Source: Alicyclobacillus sp. SP_1 (GTDB lineage Bacteria; Bacillota; Bacilli; Alicyclobacillales; Alicyclobacillaceae). From it: a DNA stretch of 64,000 bases. The stretch spans positions 124,001-188,000 of the forward strand of contig NZ_JAMCCX010000017.1 in NCBI RefSeq assembly GCF_024706985.1, read 5' to 3'. The notes under the pieces are model-generated. The model was given only the letters and a program-made list of their open reading frames with translations, had not been told where the DNA came from and searched no databases. This document shows positions 38,066 to 46,486 of the stretch, one piece after another (position 1 is the stretch's first letter; each line of letters starts with the position of its first letter). The translations under genes were made by a program, and so were the position numbers.

Positions 38066-38188
38066 ATGAATCGTGAATATTTAGATGAATGTTTTGCGCG
38101 GATTCGCGGAAAATATGTGTGTGTTTCGGTTATGGGGTCGCGGATTGCGTTGACGTTTGACCTACCTGAGTTGGTATGGAGAATCTAA
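38066..38188 (+). CDS. Possible 40-residue leader protein
   Basis: Frame MNREYLDECFARIRGKYVCVSVM followed by GSRIALTFDLPELVWRI within the leader of the anti-sigma-like gene. No ribosome binding site and no known family; composition is protein-like but it may be chance. Confidence 0.25.
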   Translation: MNREYLDECFARIRGKYVCVSVMGSRIALTFDLPELVWRI

Positions 38189-38204
38189 TGAGGTGAAGGA
38201 AAGC

Positions 38205-38798
38205 ATGCGTGAGCAGGCGAAACTGTGTGCTGTCTGCCTGAAATATGTTTTGGATGAACTGTCCGAGATGGAAAAGAAGCGATTTGAACGCCATCTTCGC
38301 AAGTGTGCGGCCTGTCAAGCAGAGTGTCGCGAGTATGAGCAATATCGGGATTGGTTGAGAGAAGACGCAGCACTTGCCGGTGGTGCAGAGGAGAGTCACG
38401 CATCAGGTGCCCCCTCTGGTGAAATGACCAAGCGAGCAGACGTAGTCTCGATTTCGGGGTATTCGAATAACAAGACCGAACGTTCTGTCATCTCCACTAA
38501 GTCTTCTATAAAACCGACAGTTGGCCGGAAGAAGTGGGTGCTTTCGCCTGCACGCTTTCGTCAAGTGGTCGCTATGCTCGCGGCAGCTGCGGCGGTATTG
38601 GCCGCATTGCCGCACGGTGAAGGGCGAGAAATGGTCGAGAGAGTCGCATCTTCCGCGCACTTGGTGAGTGAGCAAGTAGAACAGTCGGTCCGTGCTCATT
38701 TGAGCCACTTCAACAGCTTGACCCTACCCCAAGTTTCGCCCCTCGAGGGCAATACACACGGTGCAGTGATTGCTCCGACCTCATCCATGGATGCCTAA
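38205..38798 (+). CDS. Zinc-finger anti-sigma-like protein
   Basis: 197 residues. N-terminal zf-HC2 domain: His30, Cys34, Cys37 in HLRKCAAC plus Cys8 and Cys11, the pattern of ZAS-type anti-sigma factors. A Ser-rich linker leads to one hydrophobic segment at about 123-143 (FRQVVAMLAAAAAVLAAL) and an outer tail. No ECF sigma gene adjoins it, unlike most such proteins. ATG 38205 follows GAAGGAAAG. Its 3' end overlaps the convergent YihY gene by 18 bases. Confidence 0.75.
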   Translation: MREQAKLCAVCLKYVLDELSEMEKKRFERHLRKCAACQAECREYEQYRDWLREDAALAGGAEESHASGAPSGEMTKRADVVSISGYSNNKTERSVISTKSSIKPTVGRKKWVLSPARFRQVVAMLAAAAAVLAALPHGEGREMVERVASSAHLVSEQVEQSVRAHLSHFNSLTLPQVSPLEGNTHGAVIAPTSSMDA

Positions 38799-39707
38799 GC
38801 GCGTGTTCCTATTCCTCTTTCGCAAAGTGTCTACTTGTGTTTCGTCTTTTATGCCCTTTCTTCCACTTGGGGACGGCGGATGGTCGGATGTGCTGTCTTC
38901 TAGGACTACCATTAATACTCCTCCAAACAAAAACAAGAAACTCACGATGTAAAGCCAGTAGGCGAGCAGCATGATGAACGTGAGAGTCCCATATATTAAC
39001 TGATACTGGCCCAAGTGCTTGGCGTAAATAAAAAATGCGTAACGCGACACATAGATACTGATGGTGGTGAAGAGGGCGCCGACGGCAATCCAACGAATCG
39101 AAAAGGTCTGCGATGGCAAAAGTCGATAGCAAAGAACGCAGGACAGAAACAAAAAGAGAGGGAAAGAAATTGCCGCAGTTGTGGAGAGCAGCGCGCTGAC
39201 ATTGGGCGAAATATTGTGGGTAGACTGAACTACCGCATCAGCAAAGGCGGCGGCAACGGTTCCTATAAGGAATATGCCAACCAATACAAAAGATGCGAGG
39301 TACTGCTTGAGAAAGGAACGCCTAGTTTTGGTGAACGCCAGAGCATCAAGCGCCTGTTGAAGCGAAAGAAATCCTTCCGTTGACGTCCAAACAAGCCCGA
39401 TGATGCTGTATAGGCGTACTTCAGATCCGAGTTTCGCGAGTCTCTGCACGTTGGTCGCGAGTAGATTGTGTATGTTTGGAACGTCGGGAAAGTAAGATTG
39501 CAATTCTCCTTCAAGGTAATGCATCACATATTGGTCCGGCATGAATTTAGACGCAAGATAAAGGATAAGGAGCAAGACAGGGATAATTGACGAAAAAGCA
39601 AAAAAGGCCAAAACGGCTGCGTAAACCAGAACGTTTCCTCTTAAAGTCAGAGTGACAACGTGTCGTCCGAAGTGATACACTTGTTTAAGCGTGGATATCT
39701 CCCCCAA
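38781..39707 (-). CDS. YihY/BrkB family membrane protein
   Basis: 308 residues, six membrane helices, with LAFFAFSSIIPVLLLILY, GLVWTSTEGFLSLQQALD and IYGTLTFIMLLAYWLYIVSFLFLFGG, the YihY pattern. The family was once called RNase BN in error; its transport or envelope function is unknown. The TTG start at 39707 lies within the GGGGGAG that would be the ribosome binding site, so a slightly later start is possible. Confidence 0.88.
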   Translation of the reverse strand: MGEISTLKQVYHFGRHVVTLTLRGNVLVYAAVLAFFAFSSIIPVLLLILYLASKFMPDQYVMHYLEGELQSYFPDVPNIHNLLATNVQRLAKLGSEVRLYSIIGLVWTSTEGFLSLQQALDALAFTKTRRSFLKQYLASFVLVGIFLIGTVAAAFADAVVQSTHNISPNVSALLSTTAAISFPLFLFLSCVLCYRLLPSQTFSIRWIAVGALFTTISIYVSRYAFFIYAKHLGQYQLIYGTLTFIMLLAYWLYIVSFLFLFGGVLMVVLEDSTSDHPPSPSGRKGIKDETQVDTLRKRNRNTRLGIHG

Positions 39708-39821
39708 ATTGACAAGGCAAGTCCGCAGGGACTTCTGCCGGCCCTCTGAATTCGCTTTAGTATGCTCCTACAGTGGCGTCCGTACTCTGTTTTCAGCGGT
39801 AAAGTGGAAAGGGGTAACAGT

Positions 39822-40976
39822 ATGATTGATTTTTCCGAGCGAGATAAGCTCAATCCGTTTACTTGGTACGAGCGCATGCGGCGCGAAAATCCTGTATTAG
39901 TGGATGAAGACGGAGATGTCCATGCTTTTGGATATGAAGCCGTCAAGAAAGTGCTCTTTGAACATGAGTTGTTCTCGTCTCGCCGCGGTCCTGCGGATGA
40001 CCCTAACAATCCGATTGCGGCAAGTCTGATTAGCTTAGACCCACCGCGCCATCGGCAACTCCGTTCGCTGGTTTCACAAGCCTTCACACCACGGGCGATT
40101 GCCGCACTGGCGCCACGTATTGAGGAAATATCGAGCGGATTAATTCAAGACATGAAAGCGACGTCTGGTGAAGTCGACTTTGTCGAGACATTCAGCGTGC
40201 CATTACCCGTGACGGTCATTGCCGAATTGCTCGGCATACCTTTGGAAGACCGAGACAAGTTCAAAGTCTGGTCCGACGCCATCATTTCCGGCACCGCTGA
40301 AATGGATAGCGGAGGGGAGTTAAACTTTACAGACGCACAGAGAGAGATGGTCATGTACTTTGGAGAGATGATTGCGGAACGCACGCGTCGGCCAAAGGAA
40401 GATTTTGTATCTCAACTGTTGGCGGCCACCGTCGATGGAGAGCGGTTGTCTCCGACGGACATCCTCGGTTTTTGTATTCTTTTATTGGTAGCTGGAAATG
40501 AAACGACGACGAATTTGCTCAGCAACGCGATTCTGACACTCAACGAGCATCAAGAGTTCTGGTCGAGTATGAGAGACAGTGCTGCGATGGTGGAAAATGT
40601 TGTTGAAGAAGTACTGCGTTACCGCTCACCGGTACAGCACATGTACCGAACGGCTACTCGCGATTTGGAACTAGGCGGCGTGCAAATTCCAGCTAATGCT
40701 GCCGTGGTTGCCTGGATGGGTTCGGCGAATCGAGATGAAGCGGCCTTTGAGCACGCTGAACAATTTGTCCCTGGACGCTCTCCAAATCGACATGTGGCTT
40801 TCGGACATGGAATTCACTTTTGTCTTGGCGCCCCGCTGGCTCGTCTGGAAGCGAAAATTTCATTGACTCAGTTGGCGAGAGAATTTAGACGTATCGACGT
40901 GGATACATCGAGATTAGTGTCCATTCCAACGTCGTTTGTATACGGCTTTTATCATATGCCTGTCACCTTAGCTTAG
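39822..40976 (+). CDS. Cytochrome P450 (CYP107/CYP109-like)
   Basis: 384 residues. I-helix LLVAGNETTTNL, ExxR in EEVLRYRS, and heme loop FGHGIHFCLGAPLARLE with the thiolate Cys334. Soluble bacterial monooxygenase; substrate cannot be read. No ferredoxin or reductase gene is next to it. ATG 39822 follows GGAAAGGGG; the frame is open to 39762. Confidence 0.95.
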   Translation: MIDFSERDKLNPFTWYERMRRENPVLVDEDGDVHAFGYEAVKKVLFEHELFSSRRGPADDPNNPIAASLISLDPPRHRQLRSLVSQAFTPRAIAALAPRIEEISSGLIQDMKATSGEVDFVETFSVPLPVTVIAELLGIPLEDRDKFKVWSDAIISGTAEMDSGGELNFTDAQREMVMYFGEMIAERTRRPKEDFVSQLLAATVDGERLSPTDILGFCILLLVAGNETTTNLLSNAILTLNEHQEFWSSMRDSAAMVENVVEEVLRYRSPVQHMYRTATRDLELGGVQIPANAAVVAWMGSANRDEAAFEHAEQFVPGRSPNRHVAFGHGIHFCLGAPLARLEAKISLTQLAREFRRIDVDTSRLVSIPTSFVYGFYHMPVTLA

Positions 40977-41009
40977 TGTGTCTCAGTGCTGATGGAACAT
41001 GAAATGGTC

Positions 41010-41040
41010 GTGAGCAACACCCATGGGTGTTGCTCACTTT
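41010..41040 (+). terminator. Terminator after the P450 gene
   Basis: Perfect 14-base inverted repeat, arms GTGAGCAACACCCA and TGGGTGTTGCTCAC with no separate loop (41010-41037), followed by TTT. Could serve both convergent genes. Confidence 0.75.
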
Positions 41041-41089
41041 GTGAAGGTAGGTTCTTCACTTTAGAATCCAGTCGTTGGTTAGACAGAGA

Positions 41090-41956
41090 TTACGCCATGG
41101 CTGTATTGGTCTCCGAGATGCTTACCGACGAAGAGTTCGCCAGTTGACCATAGGTAGTGCCACTGGTGTTCGTGGCAGATTGTAATTGCAAAATCATTCT
41201 GGTGTACGTGATTTCCGAAGTCTGAAGTCTGAGTATTGACTTTTGTAGAGTGGATAGAGCGTGGTCAAAGGGATAGACGCTCCATTGATCCATCTTTGAA
41301 TGCTCCGCCTTCCAGAGTTGCTTGTCAATGGAACGCAACTCTTTCTGCGTTTTGTTATGCTCTTGAATCGCCAAATGCAGCCACGCCTTGGCGTTGCCAT
41401 TCTCCTTTAGAATAGGCATCGTTCCGAATGTGCTGTGGAAAGCAGTTGCTGCTTGAGTCCATTGACTGAGAGGGAGAGCTACTGGCGGGTGACCGTAACC
41501 CTTGCCGTCTTTCTTCCATTGGTTCTCTAACTGGAGAAAGCCGGGACCATGTTGGCGTTCAAGGACCCAGTACATAATGACCAGATGCCATGCGGCGTCT
41601 GTCTGAGCTAATATTGAGTCGCGCTGTTTCTCCAATTTAGAAATATTGACTTTCAGTAACGGAGCGGTCCATGGTTTGGTTTGGAGGCTCGCCTTCTCCG
41701 TCGCAAGGGATTGTTCGGACGCGTACAGAGTTGCGGCCTGTGAATTCAAATTCGTCACGACCGACTTCAATTGAACAATGTTGGAGTTTGTAGGATTCGT
41801 TTGAACACGACTCCACAGGTTTGCCTCGGTCTTCAAATTAGCTTGATACTTCGCTTGAAAAGATGGGTTGTGTCCGCCCCCTTCGGCAGCGAACGCGGTT
41901 ATGCCGGACGCGGATAAAGTGACAGCGGCAGCGCACAACATCAACACTTTTTTCAT
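41090..41956 (-). CDS. Secreted helical hypothetical protein
   Basis: 288 residues. Signal peptide at 1-24 (MKKVLMLCAAAVTLSASG, cleavage after AFA). The mature part is rich in Gln, Ser, Thr and Leu with repeated helical or coiled-coil stretches (LKSVVTNLNSQAATLYAS, HNKTQKELRSIDKQLWKAE). No family recognised. ATG 41956 follows GAGGAGGAC; the frame is open ten codons further. Confidence 0.75.
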   Translation of the reverse strand: MKKVLMLCAAAVTLSASGITAFAAEGGGHNPSFQAKYQANLKTEANLWSRVQTNPTNSNIVQLKSVVTNLNSQAATLYASEQSLATEKASLQTKPWTAPLLKVNISKLEKQRDSILAQTDAAWHLVIMYWVLERQHGPGFLQLENQWKKDGKGYGHPPVALPLSQWTQAATAFHSTFGTMPILKENGNAKAWLHLAIQEHNKTQKELRSIDKQLWKAEHSKMDQWSVYPFDHALSTLQKSILRLQTSEITYTRMILQLQSATNTSGTTYGQLANSSSVSISETNTAMA

Positions 41957-42128
41957 GGTAGTCCTCCTCGTTTTTGACAATGTCATCTCTACCGACGGAA
42001 CCTCTCATTTCTTTTCCCGCAGAGACGCCTGCTTGGTTCGTGCTCTCGTCTACAGAGTGCGAAAGAGAGGTTCTGTTTGTGTCGGTAGAGGTGAAAAGTA
42101 GAAAAACAGAGGAAGCCTACTCCGTTCT

Positions 42129-42770
42129 TTAAGACAAAATACTCACGCCTTCGAGTAGCAGCACACGAGCAGGGGCCGCTTCCACACCCATCCACTTGAG
42201 CGGTGCCGCCACCATGAAGTAGGTTCCTGGCTGAATGTGATGAAGTCGCAGTCCTTCGAGAATGACTGCACCACTCGAGAACAGAGCCTTGTGTGTCGGG
42301 TGCCCCGGTTGGCTGCGCTCAATCCCTAATCCGTCAATTCCCACCCCGGCAATTTTCGCCTCTGCAAGCCATTTGGCAGCCGCTTCCCCGAGGTATACAA
42401 ATTCGGGGTTAAAAATATCTTCCTTCGAGTTGGCTGTTTTAAACAACAAAAACTCATCTTCGTGGACATTCAGTGCTTCCACATCGGACACCTGAATGGC
42501 CCCGGTGACGTAGCTAAGGTCGACGACGCGAGCGGGGCGAACTACATGTTCCAATGGCAAGAGGTCAATGGAGTCGGCCCCAGGCATCATGTGCAAGGCG
42601 GCATCGACATGAGTTCCTGTATGTGCGTCGACATGGGCTCGCGATTCGCGCAGTCCAGATTCGGCGAAGTCCGCTTTTGTTTCAAACTCTGGACGCTTGT
42701 CCGCTTTGTCCTTGTATACTGGCATGGAATGATGAACTGGCATGGAAACGTCGTGAATTCTCCAGGTCAT
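42129..42770 (-). CDS. Cyclase family metal-dependent hydrolase (kynurenine formamidase-like)
   Basis: 213 residues. The metal site HTGTHVDAALHMM matches the HxGTHxDxxxH motif of the cyclase/KynB family, and DGLGIERSQPGHPTHKAL follows. Members hydrolyse N-formylkynurenine or related amides and esters; the usual Pro before the last His is Ala-Leu here. The ATG overlaps the zwf stop as ATGA, so it is translated with zwf. The link to glucose-6-phosphate metabolism is unclear. Confidence 0.85.
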   Translation of the reverse strand: MTWRIHDVSMPVHHSMPVYKDKADKRPEFETKADFAESGLRESRAHVDAHTGTHVDAALHMMPGADSIDLLPLEHVVRPARVVDLSYVTGAIQVSDVEALNVHEDEFLLFKTANSKEDIFNPEFVYLGEAAAKWLAEAKIAGVGIDGLGIERSQPGHPTHKALFSSGAVILEGLRLHHIQPGTYFMVAAPLKWMGVEAAPARVLLLEGVSILS

Positions 42771-44323
42771 GGTTCCTGTCCCTCCCTTGTGGTGGCGGTG
42801 GCGCGTTCGAGTACCGTCTCTACGGATGTGGTCTCTTGCCCGTATACGGGCCACCAGCGATGCGCTTCTGCCTGAACCAAATCCTCTGCGGCTTTTGGTC
42901 CCCAACTTCCTGCTGGATAAAGATGCAACGGCGTTCTGTTTTCAGTGAATGCGGCAGCGATTGGATCGACAAATTTCCATGCCAGGGAAACTTCGTCCCA
43001 GCGTGTGAAAAAGGTCGAGTCCCCACGCATAGCGTCGAAAAATAGGCGTTCATATGCTTCCGCCGAATTAGCCGACGTCTGGCTAAATTCCATCGCTACA
43101 GGAATGACAGTCTCTTCGGCGCCCGGCCGCTTGGCGTTTAGCTGTATGTACATTCCCTCGACCGGATTGACTCGAATGACGAGCAAATTCGGACCTAATT
43201 TTCCGTCTTGGTTAAAGTACAGATGTTTGGGCATGTCCCGAAATTGTATGACGATCTCGGTGGATTTTACAGCCATACGCTTCCCCGTGCGAAGATAAAA
43301 CGGCACTCCCGCCCAGCGGAAATTATCGACAAAAAGCTTGGCGGCGACAAACGTCTCTGTTTGTGAATCTTTTCTGACGTTTGGTTCGTCGGTGTAAGAA
43401 GCGACCGAGTGATTCTGTATGACGCCCGCATCGTATTGTCCGCGTACTACGTGCTCAGCTACCTCGTCTACGCGAAAGCGGTGAAGTGACCGCAACACCT
43501 TTACTTTTTCATCGCGTATCGCTTCTGTTTTTAGGCGACTGGGGGGTTCCATGGCAATCATCATGACCATCTGTAACATGTGATTCTGCACCATGTCGCG
43601 CAGTGCACCAGCGTGTTCGTAATAGGATGCACGTTCTTCTACGCCTACGGTTTCACTGGAAGTGATTTGAACATTGGCGATGGAGCGGTTATTCCAAACT
43701 GGTTCAAATATGGAGTTTGCAAAACGAATGACCTCGATATTTTGGACCATTTCCTTTCCTAGGTAATGGTCAATTCGGTAGATCTCTTCTTCTCTGAACA
43801 CTTGACACAGTTCCGTGTTGAGCGCCTCAGCCGATGCATAATCATGACCAAACGGCTTCTCAATGATGAGTCGTCGCCAACCCATGGTTTGCGCTAAGCC
43901 GCTGGATTGAATTCGTCCGGCAACCGGGCCGAAAAATTCCGGGGCCATGGCGAGATAGAAAAGTCGATTTTGAAGGCCGTTTTTTTGTTCCAAAGACTCC
44001 AAAACCGACTTTAAGGTTTCGTAATCGTCGTCTCGACTGGCGTCCACCGAACAGTAGTGAAGGCGCTTAGCAAAGTCGGTCCAGTCGTCCATGGATTGAA
44101 TCGCAGTTGGGGCGAATTCTTTCATGGCGCTCGTTGCCAAGTCGCGAAAACGTTCATCCGTATATGCACTGCGAGCTACGTTCAAAATTCGAGTCGAAGG
44201 GTGCAGCCTTTTCCTCTGGTGCAGTTGATATAGAGCCGGGAACAACTTTCTTCTCGCTAAATCGCCCGTCGCGCCGAATAAAATGAGCGTGTGTGGTTCC
44301 GTTTGGTGCTCGTCGTTGGCCAT
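42767..44323 (-). CDS. zwf: Glucose-6-phosphate 1-dehydrogenase
   Basis: 518 residues. NADP site LILFGATGDLARRKLFPALY, catalytic RIDHYLGKEMVQN, and EKPFGHD. First enzyme of the oxidative pentose phosphate route, yielding NADPH. ATG after GGGAGG. Overlaps the cyclase gene downstream. Confidence 0.96.
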   Translation of the reverse strand: MANDEHQTEPHTLILFGATGDLARRKLFPALYQLHQRKRLHPSTRILNVARSAYTDERFRDLATSAMKEFAPTAIQSMDDWTDFAKRLHYCSVDASRDDDYETLKSVLESLEQKNGLQNRLFYLAMAPEFFGPVAGRIQSSGLAQTMGWRRLIIEKPFGHDYASAEALNTELCQVFREEEIYRIDHYLGKEMVQNIEVIRFANSIFEPVWNNRSIANVQITSSETVGVEERASYYEHAGALRDMVQNHMLQMVMMIAMEPPSRLKTEAIRDEKVKVLRSLHRFRVDEVAEHVVRGQYDAGVIQNHSVASYTDEPNVRKDSQTETFVAAKLFVDNFRWAGVPFYLRTGKRMAVKSTEIVIQFRDMPKHLYFNQDGKLGPNLLVIRVNPVEGMYIQLNAKRPGAEETVIPVAMEFSQTSANSAEAYERLFFDAMRGDSTFFTRWDEVSLAWKFVDPIAAAFTENRTPLHLYPAGSWGPKAAEDLVQAEAHRWWPVYGQETTSVETVLERATATTREGQEP

Positions 44324-44437
44324 TCCCAGACCTCCCTTGGTATTGAGCCCTCTTGCATCTCTTGAATTGTAACAGAAGAGAGCGGGGTGGCGCCTGTCCC
44401 GAAACGGATGTAACGACGTCGCGGTCGCTTCGTCGAG

Positions 44438-44545
44438 TCAAGCGAAGCCGTGCCAGGAACTGAGATGCATCCACACGTAGACCACGCCAATCACCAATAA
44501 TCCTCCGAGCACTGCACCGTACAACCATTTCATTGCGGTACGCAT
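44438..44545 (-). CDS. 35-residue single-pass membrane protein
   Basis: ATG at 44545 after AGGAGGTGA. The product MRTAMKWLYGAVLGGLLVIG continues VVYVWMHLSSWHGFA: one helix at about 8-27 and a short outer tail. No family recognised; the strong ribosome binding site makes it credible. It lies upstream of zwf in the same direction. Confidence 0.6.
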   Translation of the reverse strand: MRTAMKWLYGAVLGGLLVIGVVYVWMHLSSWHGFA

Positions 44546-44612
44546 GGCGTCACCTCCTGGTTGAGTGTGGGACCGGATCGACCCGACGAAGCGGCACACT
44601 CTACAGTCTGCG

Positions 44613-45245
44613 TCACTTCAATGTGCCAAACGCGTATCCGGCTGACTTCCAGCGGGAAAGGAGTTTCGGCAGAATTTCAGCGGTGTACCGACTTCCAGAG
44701 ACCCCGTCGTGAAAGAGGATGACAGCTTGAGGGCGGATTTTGTCGGCGAGTGCCTGGTCGATATCTTGGGTCGATCTCGCTTTCCAATCGAAGGAATCTA
44801 CGGTCCACATGCGGATAGGATGACCCATTTGCAAAATTAACTTGCGTTCCTGGTTGTCAATATGGCCGCCTGGTGGGCGATAGAAAGTGGGGATGACGCC
44901 ACTTGCACGATAAATGGAGTGGTCGGTTCGCAAGACATCACGCTGTAGGCATGACCTTGACAGAGACACGACATCTTCGTGCAGATAGCCGTGATTGCCG
45001 AGTTCGTGTCCTTCGCGATGCATGCGTCGGACGATTTGCGGGAACTCGTCACATCGATATCCGAGCACAAAAAAAGTAGCGTGAACGTGTGCGGCGCGCA
45101 ATTCATCGAGGATTTTTGGCGTGTATCGTTCGCTCGGCCCGTCATCAAACGTCAAATAGAGGGTCTTTGAGGCGTGCTTTGTGTCTGCAAAAGCCGGCGG
45201 ACAAACGAGAAAGCAAAGACATAGTGCAGACAGAACAGAACGCAT
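44613..45245 (-). CDS. Polysaccharide deacetylase (NodB domain)
   Basis: 210 residues from the chosen start. Signal peptide MRSVLSALCLCFLVCPPAFA, then the NodB motifs TFDDGPSERYTP, GNHGYLHED and FYRPPGGHID, and a final LFHDGVSGSRY. Probably de-N-acetylates peptidoglycan or another envelope glycan, as PdaA-type enzymes do. Motif 2 has Gly where Ser or Thr is usual. The frame is open to 45437, but the ATG before the signal peptide is the natural start; its ribosome binding site is weak. Confidence 0.87.
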   Translation of the reverse strand: MRSVLSALCLCFLVCPPAFADTKHASKTLYLTFDDGPSERYTPKILDELRAAHVHATFFVLGYRCDEFPQIVRRMHREGHELGNHGYLHEDVVSLSRSCLQRDVLRTDHSIYRASGVIPTFYRPPGGHIDNQERKLILQMGHPIRMWTVDSFDWKARSTQDIDQALADKIRPQAVILFHDGVSGSRYTAEILPKLLSRWKSAGYAFGTLK

Positions 45246-45609
45246 CAGGTGCTGTCTTAAGCGCGGTCGAGTTTTGCGGCAAAAACTAGTGTTATGTGCC
45301 GTGCTGGGGTTGACAAAATGAGACGCTGAGCCGGCACCAAGCACGTTTATCCGCTGGGTCGTCGTCAATCTTTTCTTCCTCACTTCTCGCGAAGGGTCGC
45401 CATTCGCAACTAGCGTTCCCAGTCTCGACGAAGTCATGCGAGAGCTACATCGGTAGGTCCGTTCGCAAGGAAGAGAGGTGGTTGGCTCCGACTGGCTCCG
45501 GTTGGCCGAATGGTGGGCAAGGTCACGTTCCGAAGGTGCATCGGTGGGTATGTTTGTAAGAAAGGGAGAGGTGGAAGGGCTTCAAAGCAACGTTCCACCG
45601 TGCTCCGTT
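45246..45609. other. Gap of about 360 bases with an imperfect direct repeat
   Basis: No gene recognised beyond an upstream extension of the deacetylase frame. Two related stretches, 45448-45480 and 45539-45574, share CATCGGT-GGT--GTT-G-AAG and GAGAGGTGG. On the minus strand GGTGGAA and TTCCACC at 45570-45601 form a weak hairpin with following T that may end the selenoprotein operon. Confidence 0.4.
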
Positions 45610-46317
45610 TTACTGCTCTCGGTAGGATGAGAACTCCACATCGGCGATGACACCAGGCTCTCCTTTTGTCACTAAATGTTCAAGCGCTGCCTTCAAGACA
45701 GCAGTCTGCGTCTGCACGTCGTGAGGTCGACCAAGAGAATGCCCAAATTCAAAACCTACAGGATGGATAGCCCGAGACGGGCGCATCAGACTGGACTGCT
45801 GAGGGTCCAATGTGACTAGGACAGTCGGTATACCGATCATCTCAATGCCGCGCTGCACCGTGACCACGGTGCGATGGCAGAGCGGTCAGCCTGCGGTCAA
45901 CAAGACGGCATCCGCGCGGGACTTCTCGACTTCGTTGGCGATGGCCGGAACCGTCTCTTGGTTAATTTGATTTAAGCGCATGGCATAGCCCATCATGGTC
46001 AAGTGTTTTTCCGCCAAACCGCCGAGAAAGCCGGTTTCCACCAATTCTCGGAGACGGTCAATAGGGAAGATGGTGTTAATGTCTCGCTTCGGTTCGTCCG
46101 TGTTGTAGTGTTCTTTTGGTGCTCCATGCGTTACCGTGAAATCACTACTGTGTGCATCGCCAGGGATGACGCGATATGACGCGTCTCCTGCCGTGTTGAA
46201 AGGTTCCTGGGTTGTCAGATGCGCTCCGGCAGTTGACACGACCATGAGCGTGGTCTCAGAAAGGGGCCTCGTCACGGGCGTATACGGAATCGTCTTTCTC
46301 GACAGAGATAACGACAT
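45610..46317 (-). CDS. GrdB/PrdB-like reductase, probable selenoprotein (UGA at residue 144)
   Basis: 235 residues if the in-frame TGA at 45888-45886 is read as selenocysteine. The halves are in one frame: the first ends DAVLLTAG, the second continues PLCHRTVVTVQRGIEMIGIP and ends with RPSRAIHPVGFEFGHSLGRPHD. Family features are those of the selenoprotein B / D-proline reductase group (glycine, betaine, sarcosine and proline reductases), where the active site reads U-P/G-x-C. ATG 46317 follows AAGGAGG. A SECIS-like hairpin follows the TGA. Third gene of the glutaredoxin-peroxiredoxin operon; the true substrate in an aerobe is unknown. A nonsense mutation is the alternative. Confidence 0.85.
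45855..45872 (-). promoter_or_regulatory. Bacterial SECIS-like hairpin in the GrdB/PrdB-like gene
   Basis: On the mRNA, arms GCACCGU and ACGGUGC (7 bp) close the loop GGUC, starting 14 bases after the UGA; the loop lies 21-24 bases after it. Bacterial SECIS elements need an apical loop 16-37 bases from UGA with G in its first two positions, and Escherichia coli fdhF also shows GGUC in its loop. Confidence 0.75.
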
Positions 46318-46403
46318 GGGAATCCTCCTTTTTTCGGCACGGCGCAATCGACACGCTTACCAGACACCTAAACACCATCTGGTCCACATGAGATAGCAAG
46401 AGT

Positions 46404-46436
46404 CCATACCAGCCGCGGTTCAAGCGGCTGGTATGG
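46404..46436 (-). promoter_or_regulatory. Perfect 13-bp hairpin between peroxiredoxin and GrdB/PrdB-like genes
   Basis: Arms CCATACCAGCCGC (46404-46416) and GCGGCTGGTATGG (46424-46436) with a seven-base loop. There is no T run on the minus strand, so it is not a classic terminator; it may stabilise or process the intercistronic mRNA. Confidence 0.65.
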
Positions 46437-46486
46437 AAACATAACGTCACTTAAACGCAGATAGCCTGTCCAATCGTTGAGACGGC

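Noticed and set aside
45886-45888. TGA as a nonsense mutation making a pseudogene
   Set aside because: The position equals the family Sec/Cys site, a SECIS-like hairpin follows, the frame is intact on both sides, and the neighbouring peroxiredoxin shows the same at its own catalytic site.
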